From Epilithonimonas zeae (GTDB taxonomy: Bacteria > Bacteroidota > Bacteroidia > Flavobacteriales > Weeksellaceae), in the NCBI RefSeq assembly GCF_023278365.1, contig NZ_CP075338.1, positions 62,001 to 126,000 of the forward strand: a stretch of 64,000 nucleotides of DNA. The letters are read 5' to 3'. Shown here piece after piece: positions 63,830 to 64,000 of this stretch. The translations under genes were made by a program, and so were the position numbers. The notes beneath the pieces are model-generated. The model was given only the letters and a program-made list of their open reading frames with translations. It ran no database searches and was not told the DNA's origin. Every line of letters begins with the position of its first letter. Position 1 is the first letter of the stretch.

Positions 63830-64000
63830 ATGATATCACAAAAATTCCTTGAGAACATCACAAACGAATTGACAAACATAGAAAACGACGGGCTTTTCAA
63901 AAGAGAAAGAATCATCACATCACAGCAAAGTGCCGAGATAGAAGTTGCTGGGAAAAAACTTTTGAACTTTTGTGCCAACAATTATTTGGGATTATCCAAT
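63830..64000 (+). CDS. kbl: Glycine C-acetyltransferase-like (Kbl), 3' end outside window
   Basis: The frame opens at ATG 63830 and is open to the window end, giving 57 residues (MISQKFLENITNELTNIEN... ending ANNYLGLSN). The CANNYLGLS block is the N-terminal hallmark of the alpha-oxoamine synthases, and the QQSAEIEVAGKKLLNF context fits 2-amino-3-ketobutyrate CoA ligase. BioF-like or other alpha-oxoamine synthases cannot be excluded from so short a piece. Confidence 0.8.
   Translation, partial: MISQKFLENITNELTNIENDGLFKRERIITSQQSAEIEVAGKKLLNFCANNYLGLSN

Overview
The window looks like a chromosome segment of a Flavobacteriia member of the Chryseobacterium group. Supporting signs are the low GC content, the TAnnTTTG-type promoter elements, type IX secretion sorting domains on two exported proteins, an arabinose regulator of the Nudix-derived AraR type, split transketolase genes, and many short palindromic intergenic repeats. 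The genus is inferred from these traits and was not tested by any search.

Positions 1-28679 and 31309-49388 form a large hemicellulose (glucuronoarabinoxylan, arabinan, arabinogalactan) utilisation region. It holds four GH43 genes (the first cut by the window edge), GH27, GH97, GH115, GH30, GH3, GH51, GH127-type, GH10 and GH67 glycosidases. Two SGNH esterases of the sialate-O-acetylesterase/CE20-like type are also present. Exported enzymes would strip acetyl, glucuronosyl, arabinosyl and galactosyl groups and cut the xylan backbone. An SSS-type and a GPH-type symporter would import products. A signal-less GH43 would finish xylo-oligosaccharides in the cytoplasm. L-arabinose would pass through AraA, AraB and AraD to xylulose-5-phosphate and then through the transaldolase and split transketolase at 43257-45995. 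GalM, GalK and GalT would handle galactose. No SusC/SusD pair and no xylose isomerase or xylulokinase lies in the window.

The most informative signal is a 23-bp palindrome, TTAAGTGT-N7-ACACTTAA and variants, in five intergenic regions. It lies before GH30, before GH3-GH51, before araBDA, between araR and GH127, and before transaldolase-transketolase. The minus-strand gene at 31309-31995 encodes a NrtR/AraR-type regulator whose Nudix box has lost its catalytic glutamates, so it is the obvious candidate to bind these sites. Two of the sites sit in near-identical 45-bp operator-promoter modules with the same spacing to a TATATTTG box.

Positions 28749-31306 hold a DnaQ-like exonuclease and a cNMP/CBS/DUF294 protein. 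From 49573 onward the content is mostly housekeeping: tRNA-Leu(CAA), an MBL hydrolase, a conserved protein of unknown function, a GAF/fRMsr-like protein, a BtuF-like protein, DUF5606, peptide deformylase, RuvX, an ECF sigma factor with a putative membrane partner, an ABC ATPase, PriA, a PBP4-type DD-peptidase, an M1 aminopeptidase with a sorting domain, and the start of a Kbl-like gene. Several families of dispersed palindromic repeats occupy most longer intergenic gaps.
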